A program made the translations under genes and the position numbers. DNA of 64,000 nt from an uncultured Pelagibacteraceae bacterium. Its GTDB lineage: Bacteria > Pseudomonadota > Alphaproteobacteria > Pelagibacterales > Pelagibacteraceae. Where the stretch lies: contig CACNWC010000002.1 in the NCBI GenBank assembly GCA_902624075.1, positions 1-64,000 on the forward strand, in the 5' to 3' direction. The notes under the pieces are model-generated. The model saw nothing but the letters and a program-made list of their open reading frames with translations, had not been told where the DNA came from and ran no database searches. Position 1 is the stretch's first letter. Each line of letters begins with the position of its first letter. Of the stretch, positions 28,749-38,271 are shown in pieces.

Positions 28749-30167
28749 ATGGAAAATAATCTAAGTATTGTGCAAGACAAATTTAAAGAATTGCCAAACA
28801 ATATTGAAGCAGAACAAGCAGTAATTGGTTCAATATTGGTCACCAACGAAATATTTGATGAAATAAATACTATTATCTCTAGTGCAAATTTTTATGATCC
28901 AATGCATCAAAAGATTTTTTCTGCAATAGAAAATCATATTTTTAAAGGAATGCTTGCTAATCCCATCACATTGAAAAATTATTTTGAAAATGAAAAAGAT
29001 GAAATTAATGTACCTGAATATTTAGTAAAAATCACAAAATTTTCTACCTCAACAAGACAAGCAACCGAATATTCAAAAATAATTTATGATATGTTTGTTA
29101 GAAGAGAATTGATTAAAATCTCAGAGCAAACAATTGATGTTGCTAAATTGAATGATTTGAATTCGAATGGTCAAAAAATTATAGAAAATTCTGAAAGATT
29201 GTTATTCAATCTTGCTGAGAAAGGCTCTTTTAATTCATCATTAATTAAGTTTGATGAAGCAATGAGACAAACAATTGAAATGGCTTCAGCTGCATATAAA
29301 AATGAAGAGGGAATAGTTGGAGTCCCTACAGGTTTAACTGATCTGGATGACAGGCTTGGTGGTCTTCATCGTTCTGATTTAATTATAATTGCTGGAAGGC
29401 CTGGGATGGGTAAAACTGCGCTTGCAACAAATATTGCTTTTAATGCAGCACAGAAATTACAAGATAGTGGAAAAAAGTCATCAATAGCTTTTTTTTCACT
29501 TGAAATGTCATCAGAACAATTGTCAACTAGAATATTGTCAGAGCAATCAAGAATTAAATCAAATGATATTAGACGAGGAAGAATTTCAGATGATCAATTT
29601 GATAAATTTATTGAAACTTCAAAAAATATTTCTGAATTACCTTTATACATAGATGAAACTCCAGCAATTAGTATTGCAGCAATGAGTAACAGAGCAAGAC
29701 GAATAAAGAGAATATATGGTCTTGATATGCTAATTGTTGACTACATACAATTAATGAAAGGTTCATTTAACAATAAAGATGGTAGAGTTCAGGAAATTTC
29801 TGAAATTACACAAGGACTTAAGGCAATAGCTAAAGAACTCTCGATCCCAGTTGTAGCACTCTCACAATTGTCAAGAGCTGTAGAACAAAGAGATGATAAA
29901 AAACCTCAATTATCTGATCTAAGGGAGTCTGGCTCAATTGAGCAAGATGCCGATGTTGTTATGTTTGTTTATAGACAATCATATTACTTAAAAAATAAAG
30001 AACCTAGAGCAGCAACAGTTGAACATGCTGAATGGCAAGCAAAAATGAATGAAGTTTCCCATTTAGCTGAGCTTATAATTAGTAAACAAAGACACGGTCC
30101 AACAGGCAATATAACCTTGGAATTTGAGGAAATGTTTACTAAATTTAAAGATCTTCAAAGTAACTAA
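28749..30167 (+). CDS. dnaB: Replicative DNA helicase DnaB
   Basis: Hexameric 5'-3' helicase at the replication fork. From the ATG at 28749 (472 residues) it opens with LPNNIEAEQAVIGSIL, the DnaB N-domain, then a linker, the RecA-like domain with Walker A GRPGMGKTAL, SLEMSSEQL, the Walker B strand LIVDYIQLM, and QLSRAVEQR with the arginine-finger region and SDLRESGSIEQDAD. No intein. A TTG one codon earlier (28746) is a less likely start. Confidence 0.97.
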   Translation: MENNLSIVQDKFKELPNNIEAEQAVIGSILVTNEIFDEINTIISSANFYDPMHQKIFSAIENHIFKGMLANPITLKNYFENEKDEINVPEYLVKITKFSTSTRQATEYSKIIYDMFVRRELIKISEQTIDVAKLNDLNSNGQKIIENSERLLFNLAEKGSFNSSLIKFDEAMRQTIEMASAAYKNEEGIVGVPTGLTDLDDRLGGLHRSDLIIIAGRPGMGKTALATNIAFNAAQKLQDSGKKSSIAFFSLEMSSEQLSTRILSEQSRIKSNDIRRGRISDDQFDKFIETSKNISELPLYIDETPAISIAAMSNRARRIKRIYGLDMLIVDYIQLMKGSFNNKDGRVQEISEITQGLKAIAKELSIPVVALSQLSRAVEQRDDKKPQLSDLRESGSIEQDADVVMFVYRQSYYLKNKEPRAATVEHAEWQAKMNEVSHLAELIISKQRHGPTGNITLEFEEMFTKFKDLQSN

Positions 30168-30188
30168 ATTTCAATATAAAAGGGTTAA

Positions 30189-32576
30189 ATGTTTACCCAG
30201 CTTTATCAAAATATTATTTTAAAAAATCCTAAAATAATTTTTGCTTTACTTCTATTTGCTTTAGTAAGTTTTGGGTATCATACTAAAGATTTTAGATTAG
30301 ATGCATCATCAGATACTTTATTGATAGAGAATGATCCTGATCTAACATACCTTAAAGAAATATCAGATAAGTATGGTTCTAAAGAGTTTTTGATTTTAAC
30401 TTATACACCTAACGAAGGCATGATCACTGAAACCTCGATAAATAATCTTTTAAGTCTAAAATATAAAATTCAAAGTTTAGATTGGGTACATAGTGTGGTA
30501 ACATTGTTAGATGTCCCTCTGTTAGATAATTCAGATGCGCCCCTTCAAGAACGGCTTGAAAATTTTAAAACACTTAAAGATGATGATGTTAATAGAGATC
30601 GTGGTTTTAGAGAAATAATCAGTAGTCCAGTTTTTAGGAATTTTGTAATTAGCGAAGATGGTAAAACTAGTGGAATAATAATTTATTTAAAGAGCCAAGG
30701 TAAAATAGAAAATATTCAAAGTAAAACGAATAAAGAAATTGAGAATTATCGTGATCAAATAAAAAAACAAAACCATAAAAATATTTTGGAAATTAGAGAC
30801 GTTATTAAAAGTTATGAAGATATTGGAAAAATACATTTAGGTGGAATTCCAATGATTGCTGATGATATGATGTCTTTTATTAAAAGTGATATTATTGTTT
30901 TTGGATTTGGAGTTCTCTTATTTATTATAGCAACTTTGTGGTATGTATTTAGGAAATTAATTTGGATTTTAATTCCAATTAGTAGTTGTTTTTTTTCTGT
31001 AATAATTATGACTGGAATGCTTGGTTTATTAGGTTGGAAAGTAACTGTTATATCTTCAAATTTTATTGCTCTCATGCTGATTTTGACTATGGCAATGAAT
31101 ATTCATATGAGTACGAGATTTCTACAAATGAAAGAACTTTTTCCAGACAAAAACACTAATGAATTAATTATTTTGACTACAAGTAAAATGTTTTGGCCAA
31201 TATTATATACAGTGTTAACAACTGTAATTGCTTTTCTCTCTTTGATCTTTAGCGAAATAAAACCAATTATTGATTTTGGCTGGATGATGACAATGGGTTT
31301 AATAACATCCTTCATTATTACATTTACATTACTCCCTTCTCTTTTAAACTTTGTGTCAAAAGAAAATATATATTTAAAAGAAAATAAAGACTCTATAATT
31401 ACTTCTTTTTTTTCTAGAATTTCTCAAGAGTATCAAAAATTAATTTTTATTGTATCGGGAGTTATAATTTTACTTAGTATAATAGGTATCAGTCGTCTCG
31501 AAGTTGAAAATAGTTTTATAAATTACTTTAATAAAAAAACAGAAATATATAAAGGAATGAAATTAATTGATGAAAAATTAGGTGGAACTACTCCATTGGA
31601 AGTAATTTTAAAATTTCCAGATAAAGAAAAAAATTCAGTTGATGAAGATGATTTTGAAAATTGGGGTGAGGAAAATAATGAAAAAGATGATGAGAAATAC
31701 TGGTTTACAAAAGATAAAATAGATAAAATTTCATCGGTACATAATTACTTGGACAGTTTGCCTGAAGTAGGAAAGGTATTATCTTTTTCATCAATAATTG
31801 ATGTAGCAACCTTATTAAATAATAATAAACCATTGGGAACTTTAGAAATGGGAGTACTTTACTCAAAAATACCTGAGAGTATTAAAAATGAAATTATTGA
31901 TCCTTATATTTCTATTGAAAATAATGAAGCTAGAATAAGTTTAAGAATTATAGACTCGCAAGAAAATTTAAGAAGAAATGATTTAATAAAAAAAATAAAT
32001 TTTGATCTTCAAAATAAAATTGGATTAAAAGAAAAAGAATTTAAACTTGCAGGTGTTTTAATTTTATTTAACAATTTGTTGCAAAGTTTGTTTAAATCTC
32101 AAATTTTAACTTTAGGCCTTGTAATGATTGGAATATTTGCAATGTTTTTTATATTATTTAAAAACATCAAATTATCTTTAATTGGCGTGGTACCTAATTT
32201 TATAGCAGCCTTTTTTATTTTAGGTATAATTGGTTTGCTTGGAATTCCTTTGGATATGATGACAATAACTATTGCTGCGATAACAATTGGTATTGCAGTT
32301 GATAATAGTATTCACTACATATATAGATTTAAAGAAGAATTTAATAACTATAATGATTATAATAAAACTATTGAGGTCTGCCATTCCACAGTTGGTAAAG
32401 CAATATTAAACACCTCAATAACTATTGTTTTTGGATTTTCAATACTAGTTTTATCTAATTTTATTCCTACAATTTATTTTGGTATTTTTACTGGTATAGC
32501 AATGTTACTTGCAATGATTTCTGTTCTTACGTTATTACCATCGTTAATTTTATTTGTTAAACCTTTTGAAAAATGA
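30189..32576 (+). CDS. RND/MMPL-family exporter
   Basis: A large inner-membrane protein of the MMPL/RND superfamily, using the proton gradient to move hydrophobic substrates or lipids. The 795 residues have two repeats of one span, a periplasmic loop and a five-helix cluster: spans near 13-30 and about 237-390, then 420-440 and about 635-790. An acidic insertion (about 485-505, rich in Asp/Glu/Asn) lies in the second periplasmic region. The TITIGIAVDNSIHYIYRF segment in the second half matches the proton-relay helix of this family. Substrate unknown; hopanoid-exporter-like or lipoprotein-release roles are possible. Stands alone between dnaB and a CvpA gene. Confidence 0.75.
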   Translation: MFTQLYQNIILKNPKIIFALLLFALVSFGYHTKDFRLDASSDTLLIENDPDLTYLKEISDKYGSKEFLILTYTPNEGMITETSINNLLSLKYKIQSLDWVHSVVTLLDVPLLDNSDAPLQERLENFKTLKDDDVNRDRGFREIISSPVFRNFVISEDGKTSGIIIYLKSQGKIENIQSKTNKEIENYRDQIKKQNHKNILEIRDVIKSYEDIGKIHLGGIPMIADDMMSFIKSDIIVFGFGVLLFIIATLWYVFRKLIWILIPISSCFFSVIIMTGMLGLLGWKVTVISSNFIALMLILTMAMNIHMSTRFLQMKELFPDKNTNELIILTTSKMFWPILYTVLTTVIAFLSLIFSEIKPIIDFGWMMTMGLITSFIITFTLLPSLLNFVSKENIYLKENKDSIITSFFSRISQEYQKLIFIVSGVIILLSIIGISRLEVENSFINYFNKKTEIYKGMKLIDEKLGGTTPLEVILKFPDKEKNSVDEDDFENWGEENNEKDDEKYWFTKDKIDKISSVHNYLDSLPEVGKVLSFSSIIDVATLLNNNKPLGTLEMGVLYSKIPESIKNEIIDPYISIENNEARISLRIIDSQENLRRNDLIKKINFDLQNKIGLKEKEFKLAGVLILFNNLLQSLFKSQILTLGLVMIGIFAMFFILFKNIKLSLIGVVPNFIAAFFILGIIGLLGIPLDMMTITIAAITIGIAVDNSIHYIYRFKEEFNNYNDYNKTIEVCHSTVGKAILNTSITIVFGFSILVLSNFIPTIYFGIFTGIAMLLAMISVLTLLPSLILFVKPFEK

Positions 32577-32582
32577 AATTAA

Positions 32583-33125
32583 ATGGAAACTTTAAAAGAA
32601 TTTTATAATCTAATATCAATCATTGACTTAATCTATTTGATATTAACGACTACGTCCTTAATAAAATGTTATAGCAAAGGATTTGTTTTAAGTGTTTTAG
32701 CGATGGCCAAATGGTTGTTAGCATATGTTATAACTTTAATTATTTTTCCGAGAATAAAGCCTTATGTAAAAAATATTATTGATAATGAGTATATTTTAGA
32801 TGTTGGTCTTGGTGTAAGTATTTTTATCATTATAATTTTTCTAATACTATTAATTAACAAAGGAATAGGTAAAGCGGTTAAATACACTGGTCTTGGAAGT
32901 TTAGATGCTATATTTGGATTCTTTTTTGGATTCGTTAGATCATATATTATTGCAATTTGTATATTCTCAGGAATAAATATTGTTTATAATCATGACAAAT
33001 GGCCAATAAATTCTAGTAAATCATTCATCTTCCCATATTTGGAAAAAGGTAGTAATTATTTAATCAGAGAATTTCCAGATGAAAAGACATATCAAGATTC
33101 TAAAGAAAAAATTGAGGAACTTTAA
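32583..33125 (+). CDS. CvpA family membrane protein
   Basis: 180 residues with four hydrophobic segments (about 14-35, 40-58, 75-95, 112-132) and the family's Gly-rich KGIGKAVKYTGLGSLDAIFGFFFGFVRS. CvpA proteins were first linked to colicin V production and are usually next to purF, as here, where the C-terminus overlaps the purF start. Real function is unresolved, perhaps envelope maintenance. Confidence 0.85.
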   Translation: METLKEFYNLISIIDLIYLILTTTSLIKCYSKGFVLSVLAMAKWLLAYVITLIIFPRIKPYVKNIIDNEYILDVGLGVSIFIIIIFLILLINKGIGKAVKYTGLGSLDAIFGFFFGFVRSYIIAICIFSGINIVYNHDKWPINSSKSFIFPYLEKGSNYLIREFPDEKTYQDSKEKIEEL

Positions 33126-34560
33126 CCAAAAAATAAATGAGGAATGTGGAGTGTTTGGGATTAGTAATGCAAAGGACGCTTCTGCACTTACAGCATTAGG
33201 ACTTCATGCACTTCAACACAGAGGACAGGAGGGCTGTGGAATAGTAAGTTTTGATGGAAATCATTATTTTTCAGAAAAAAGATTTGGTTTGGTTGGCGAT
33301 AATTTTAATAAAGAAAAAGTCTTAAAAAGATTAAAAGGAAATTATGCTATTGGGCACAACAGATATAGTACTACAGGAGAAAATACTTTAAGAAATATTC
33401 AACCCTTTTTTGCTGATACAAATGCTGGGGGTATTGGAGTTGCTCATAATGGTAACTTAACAAATTCTATTTTATTGAGAAACAAGTTAGTTGAAGAAGG
33501 AGCTATATTTTACACAACATCAGATACAGAAACTATTGTTCAGCTAATTGCTAAATCAAAAAGAAAAAAAACAATAGATAAAATTATTGATGCTATTTTT
33601 CAAATTCAAGGTGGCTATGCATTGGTTATGCTAACACAAAATTCTCTAATTGGTGTAAGAGATCCTTATGGTATACGTCCATTAATAATAGGAAAACTAA
33701 ATAATAGTTATGTCTTAGCATCTGAAACATGCGCTTTAGATATTATAGGTGCAAAGTTTATAAGAGAAGTAGAAAATGGAGAAATTGTTTTTATTGAAAA
33801 TGATAAACTTATAAGTGTTAAACCTTTTTCACCAAGAAAAATAAGACCTTGTGTTTTTGAATATATTTATTTTTCAAGGCCAGATAGTATTTTAAATGGT
33901 AAAAGCGCATATGAACATCGTAAAAATTTTGGAATTGAACTTGCAAAAGAAAATAATTTAAAAGCTGATATAGTTGTTCCAGTCCCGGACTCAGGAAATG
34001 CAGCTGCGCTAGGTTTTGCACAACATCTAGGAATGAAGTTTGAGTTAGGTCTTATAAGAAATCATTATGTTGGTAGGACATTTATAGAACCTAGTCAGAA
34101 AATAAGAAGTTTAGGTGTAAAACTTAAATTAAATGCAAATCAATCAACAATAAAAGGGAAAAAAATAATTTTAATTGATGACTCTCTTGTGAGAGGCACT
34201 ACCTCACATAAGATTATAAAAATGTTATATGATGCTGGCGCTAAAGAAGTTCATATGAAAATTGCTTGTCCTGAAATAAAATTCCCTGACTTTTATGGAG
34301 TAGATACACCTACAAAAAAAGAGTTGTTAGCTGCGAATAAAACAAATAATGAAATATGTGAATATATCGGAGCCAAATCTTTAAATTTTTTAACTCTAAA
34401 TGGTTTGTATAAGGCCGTGGGATTTGACAAAAGAAATGACAATTATCCTCAACTAACAGACCATTATTTTACTGGTGATTATCCAGTTAAACCAGTCGAC
34501 GAGCTTGGCGACAATAAAGTCACTCAACTTTCACTATTAAATACAGGATATAATAATTAA
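33112..34560 (+). CDS. purF: Amidophosphoribosyltransferase
   Basis: Commits PRPP to purine synthesis by forming phosphoribosylamine from glutamine. The mature enzyme starts at the catalytic Cys in EECGVFGI; a short propeptide is removed. Visible are HRGQEG, the HNRYSTTG ammonia-channel region, GIRPL, the PRPP loop LIDDSLVRGTTS and YGVDTP. The start is uncertain. TTG at 33112 gives an 11-residue propeptide; the ATG at 33079 would add 11 Lys/Arg-rich residues that lie inside CvpA coding sequence. I chose TTG for the shorter overlap. No Fe-S cysteines were checked in detail. Confidence 0.93.
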   Translation: MRNFNQKINEECGVFGISNAKDASALTALGLHALQHRGQEGCGIVSFDGNHYFSEKRFGLVGDNFNKEKVLKRLKGNYAIGHNRYSTTGENTLRNIQPFFADTNAGGIGVAHNGNLTNSILLRNKLVEEGAIFYTTSDTETIVQLIAKSKRKKTIDKIIDAIFQIQGGYALVMLTQNSLIGVRDPYGIRPLIIGKLNNSYVLASETCALDIIGAKFIREVENGEIVFIENDKLISVKPFSPRKIRPCVFEYIYFSRPDSILNGKSAYEHRKNFGIELAKENNLKADIVVPVPDSGNAAALGFAQHLGMKFELGLIRNHYVGRTFIEPSQKIRSLGVKLKLNANQSTIKGKKIILIDDSLVRGTTSHKIIKMLYDAGAKEVHMKIACPEIKFPDFYGVDTPTKKELLAANKTNNEICEYIGAKSLNFLTLNGLYKAVGFDKRNDNYPQLTDHYFTGDYPVKPVDELGDNKVTQLSLLNTGYNN

Positions 34561-35127
34561 ATGAAAAAAGTTAGTTTTACAGAAATGAAAAAAGGAACAA
34601 AAAAAGATTATCTTTTTTTAGATAAACATGAAAAAAAATTTGCAAACAAAACTGCAGATAGAATTTTGAAATTTATGTCTGGTCTAACTGAGACATTAGA
34701 GGGGTATCAAGTTTCAAGGTTAGAGCATTCTCTTCAGAGTGCTACTAGAGCTTACAAAAATGGAGAAAGTGAGGAAATGGTAGTGGCTGCTTTATTGCAT
34801 GATATTGGAGATGAGTTAGCCCCGATGAATCATTCAGAATATGCTGCGTCTATATTAAAACCATACGTATCAGAAAAAACACATTGGATTGTTGAAAAAC
34901 ATGGAGAGTTTCAAATGTTTTATTATGCTCATCACTTAGGCGGGAATAAAAATAAAAGAGATGAATATAAAGGACACAAATATTACAAAGACACAATTAA
35001 CTTTTGTGAAAATTATGATCAAAAATCTTTTGATCCAAATTATAAATCGCTTCCTTTGGAATTTTTTAAACCAATGGTTAAAAGGATTTTTTCAAGGAAA
35101 CCTTATTCTTTGATCACAAATAAATAA
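34561..35127 (+). CDS. HD-domain protein, PhnZ-like oxygenase or phosphohydrolase
   Basis: 188 residues of the predicted HD-phosphohydrolase group. Metal-ligand pattern: His56 in SRLEHSLQ, His80-Asp81 (LLHDIGD), His91, His114 and a late Asp (NYDQKS). The SxLEHxLQ motif and the 24-residue spacing from His56 to His80 resemble the mixed-valence di-iron oxygenases PhnZ/TmpB and myo-inositol oxygenase more than classic phosphohydrolases; that resemblance is from memory and not aligned. It starts directly after purF (no gap) and is followed by gshA after 18 bases. Substrate unknown. Confidence 0.65.
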   Translation: MKKVSFTEMKKGTKKDYLFLDKHEKKFANKTADRILKFMSGLTETLEGYQVSRLEHSLQSATRAYKNGESEEMVVAALLHDIGDELAPMNHSEYAASILKPYVSEKTHWIVEKHGEFQMFYYAHHLGGNKNKRDEYKGHKYYKDTINFCENYDQKSFDPNYKSLPLEFFKPMVKRIFSRKPYSLITNK

Positions 35128-35145
35128 AATAATATTTACTAAATA

Positions 35146-36441
35146 ATGATTAATTCAAAAGATAAGATTATTGAATATTTTAAATCTGGTATCAAAGAGA
35201 CAAAAAAATACAAAATTGGTATCGAACATGAAAAATTTTTATTTGATAATCAAAATAATAAAAGAATTGACTATAAAAAAATAAAAGAGATGTTTTTAAG
35301 TTTATTGGAATTTGGATGGAATCCAATATTAGAAGGAGAAAATATAATCGGATTAACTAAAGAAGGAAAAAATATCTCTTTAGAGCCTGGAAACCAGATT
35401 GAGTTATCTGGAGATAAACTTAATAACATTCATGATGCCTGTTCAGAATCTCATGATTATTTATTTGAATTAAAGCAAGTTACTAAAAAACATAATATCA
35501 GTATTGTAAGTGCCGGTTTTGATCCAATATCAAAACTTAATGAAATTCCAAATAATCCAAAACAAAGATATAAACTGATGACAAAAGATATGCCTCTTGG
35601 GGGCAAGCATAGTTTAGACATGATGTACCGAACTTGTGGAACTCAATTGAATATTGATTACAATTCTGAGGAAGATTTTGTAAAAAAATTTAAAATCATA
35701 AACTCGATTGTTCCTATTTCGATTGCTTTATTTGCAAATTCTTCAATTGTGGAAAAGAAAAAAAGTAATTACTTATCTTATCGTTCTAAAGTTTGGCAAA
35801 ATACTTCTCGAGGGGGACTACCAAAATTTTTTCTGGAAAATTTAGATTTTGAAAAATATGCAGACTTTATTATCGAATTTCCAATTCTATTTATTCAAAA
35901 CAAAGAAAAATATTTTTCAGGAAAAAAATATATATTTAAAGATTTTATGAATGAAAAAATTATTGAACTTAACAATCGTTTACCAACTGAAAATGATCTA
36001 TCTACACACTTAAGCACAATTTTTACAGAGAATAGATTAAAAAAATATATTGAATTAAGGTCCATGGATACTTGTGGTTGGGATTGTTTGTGCTCAGGCC
36101 CTGCATTTTATATTGGTATGTTATATGGAAATCTAGATGAAGTATATGAACTGATATCCAAATGGGATAGAGATAAAATAATTAATGCATATCTCGAAGC
36201 TCCTCAAAAAGGTTTTAATACCCAATTAATGGGTAAAGATCTTCTTTATTGGTCATCAACTTTATTAAATATTTCTAGAAAAGGATTAGAAAATAGGGAT
36301 ATTCTCAACAAAAGTGGTAAAAATGAATCTTTATTTTTAAACCACTTACAAAAAGTAATTGATAATAAAACAACAAACGCAGATCATATGATTAGTAAAT
36401 TTTCTAAAAATGAAGATTTAAGTGAATTATATGACAAATAA
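35146..36441 (+). CDS. gshA: Glutamate-cysteine ligase, alphaproteobacterial/plant type
   Basis: First step of glutathione synthesis, joining glutamate and cysteine with ATP. The 431 residues show the family's IGIEHEKFLF start, SLEPGNQIELSGD, the DMMYRTCGTQLNID block and ELRSMDTCGWDCLCSGP near 307-321. Length fits the alphaproteobacterial class rather than the enteric GshA. It overlaps gshB by 11 bases, giving a complete glutathione pathway in one operon. Confidence 0.93.
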   Translation: MINSKDKIIEYFKSGIKETKKYKIGIEHEKFLFDNQNNKRIDYKKIKEMFLSLLEFGWNPILEGENIIGLTKEGKNISLEPGNQIELSGDKLNNIHDACSESHDYLFELKQVTKKHNISIVSAGFDPISKLNEIPNNPKQRYKLMTKDMPLGGKHSLDMMYRTCGTQLNIDYNSEEDFVKKFKIINSIVPISIALFANSSIVEKKKSNYLSYRSKVWQNTSRGGLPKFFLENLDFEKYADFIIEFPILFIQNKEKYFSGKKYIFKDFMNEKIIELNNRLPTENDLSTHLSTIFTENRLKKYIELRSMDTCGWDCLCSGPAFYIGMLYGNLDEVYELISKWDRDKIINAYLEAPQKGFNTQLMGKDLLYWSSTLLNISRKGLENRDILNKSGKNESLFLNHLQKVIDNKTTNADHMISKFSKNEDLSELYDK

Positions 36442-37357
36442 AATTGTTGCTATTCAAGGAAACAAACTATCAAAGCTCAATCCTTTAACTGATACAAGTA
36501 TTTTTTTAGCAAACGAAATTCAAAAAAAAAATTATAAAATTTTTTATTATGAGCCTAAATATTTATCTATCTTAAATAATAAAGTTATTGCGAATGGTTT
36601 CTTTATCAAATTTAATTATGACAAAAAAAATTTTTTTAAGATATTAAAAAAAAAGAAATTGAATCTGAAAGAATGTAAATTCATTTTAATAAGACAAGAT
36701 CCTCCATTTAACTTAGAATATATTTCTTCAACCTATATTCTTGATTTAATAAAAAATAAAGTTAGAATAATTAATGACCCCAGTTCAATAAGAAATATTT
36801 CAGAAAAACTTTATTCAACTAGATTTCAAAAGTTTATGCCAAGTACTATTTTTACACAAAATATAAATGAAATTAAAAAATTCTTCAAAAAACATGACAA
36901 GATAATTATCAAACCTATTCATAGTTTTGGTGGAAAAGATATTCATTTGCTTAATAAATTTAACTCAAAATTAATTCATAAGTTCATTAAAAAACATAAT
37001 TATATAATGTGTCAAAAATATTTACCAAAAATTTACAAAGGAGATAAACGAGTATTTTTAATAAATGGTAAAATACGTGGTGTCATTTCAAGAATCCCCA
37101 AAATGGGTTCTTTTTTAAGTAATATTAGCAAAGGTGCGAGAGCAGTAAGTATTAGATTAACCAAAAAAGAAATAAAAATTTCTAAATTAATAGCAAGACA
37201 ATTAAAAAAAGAAAAAATCTTTTTTGCAGGCATTGATTTTATTGATCAAAAACTTAATGGAGATATCAATGTTACATCACCTACTGGATTAAAAACTCTT
37301 TATGATTTATCAAAAATTAATTTAGCGAAAACTTTTTGGAAAGAACTTAATACATGA
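36431..37357 (+). CDS. gshB: Glutathione synthetase
   Basis: Adds glycine to gamma-glutamylcysteine. ATP-grasp enzyme of 308 residues from the ATG at 36431 (a GTG at 36422 is also in frame). Visible: VAIQGN start, LIRQDPPFNLEYI, IIKPIHSFGGKDIHLL for ATP binding, RVFLINGKI and the C-terminal FAGIDFID...INVTSPTG, which are typical of GshB. It uses glycine, the metabolite sensed by the riboswitch near 62 kb. Overlaps the downstream carrier gene by 4 bases (ATGA). Confidence 0.92.
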   Translation: MTNKIVAIQGNKLSKLNPLTDTSIFLANEIQKKNYKIFYYEPKYLSILNNKVIANGFFIKFNYDKKNFFKILKKKKLNLKECKFILIRQDPPFNLEYISSTYILDLIKNKVRIINDPSSIRNISEKLYSTRFQKFMPSTIFTQNINEIKKFFKKHDKIIIKPIHSFGGKDIHLLNKFNSKLIHKFIKKHNYIMCQKYLPKIYKGDKRVFLINGKIRGVISRIPKMGSFLSNISKGARAVSIRLTKKEIKISKLIARQLKKEKIFFAGIDFIDQKLNGDINVTSPTGLKTLYDLSKINLAKTFWKELNT

Positions 37358-38214
37358 AAAACTTAACAGATCAACAAAAAGGATCTTTGATGGCTTTTGT
37401 GGCTGTGATGTTTATCACACCAGACTCTTTATTCATAAGACTCTCAAACGTTGATACATGGGGATTAGTTTTTTACAGGGGAATAATTCCTTTTTTTACA
37501 GTTTTCCTTGGAATGTTGTTGATTTATAAATTTAATTTCTTCAAAATTCTTTTTACCAGTGGTTACCACGGGCTTATTTATATTGGTACATTTAGTGTAA
37601 CAAATATTACTTTTGTAGTTTCTATTCAAAATACTAATGTAGCTAATACTTTGGTTATGATTGCAACTGCACCAATGTTATCAGCTATTCTTGGAGCAAT
37701 ATTTTTAAAAGAGCCTCCTGATAAAAAAACATGGATCTCAATAATAATTACCTTTTTAGCAATACTGTATATTTTTTTCGACTCTTTAAAATTAGGTAAT
37801 TTTTTTGGAGATATTCTTGGGTTCATAACAGCAGTTGGTTTAGCAGTAGGTGCTGTTACTATTCGATCAGCAAAATCTAAAAATTTAGTTCCTGCAGCTG
37901 TTGTTGGTAAATTATTTGTAGCCACATTTGCTTTATTTTTTATTGAAAGTTTTGTTCTTGTTGACAGAGATATGCTTATCGTTCCATTGATGTGTATCCT
38001 ATGTGTTGCCATTCCTTTTGTATTGGTAACCATAGCTCCTAGGTTTATACCTGCGGCTGAAGTCAATTTATTTTTTTTATTGGAGACTATTATTGGTCCA
38101 ATATGGGTTTGGTTAATTATTAAAGAACAACCAAGTATGGAAACTCTCCAAGGAGGTGTGCTTATAATAGCTACCATCGCAATACACTCTTTTTTGAAAT
38201 TGAGAAAATCTTAA
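37354..38214 (+). CDS. DMT-superfamily (EamA) carrier, copy 1
   Basis: 286 residues with about ten membrane spans in two EamA repeats, the layout of the drug/metabolite transporter superfamily. The first repeat ends near residue 140 with PMLSAILGAIFLKEPPDKKTW; the second with AAEVNLFFLLETIIGPIWVWLIIKEQP. Such carriers move amino acids, nucleobases or small metabolites in or out. Translationally coupled to gshB (ATGA), so a thiol- or amino-acid-related substrate is possible but unproven. One of three EamA proteins in this window. Confidence 0.85.
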   Translation: MKNLTDQQKGSLMAFVAVMFITPDSLFIRLSNVDTWGLVFYRGIIPFFTVFLGMLLIYKFNFFKILFTSGYHGLIYIGTFSVTNITFVVSIQNTNVANTLVMIATAPMLSAILGAIFLKEPPDKKTWISIIITFLAILYIFFDSLKLGNFFGDILGFITAVGLAVGAVTIRSAKSKNLVPAAVVGKLFVATFALFFIESFVLVDRDMLIVPLMCILCVAIPFVLVTIAPRFIPAAEVNLFFLLETIIGPIWVWLIIKEQPSMETLQGGVLIIATIAIHSFLKLRKS

Positions 38215-38271
38215 GCTTGTCACAATTAAGACTTGATTTAATATTACATCGCAAATAATTAACTCAGTTTT

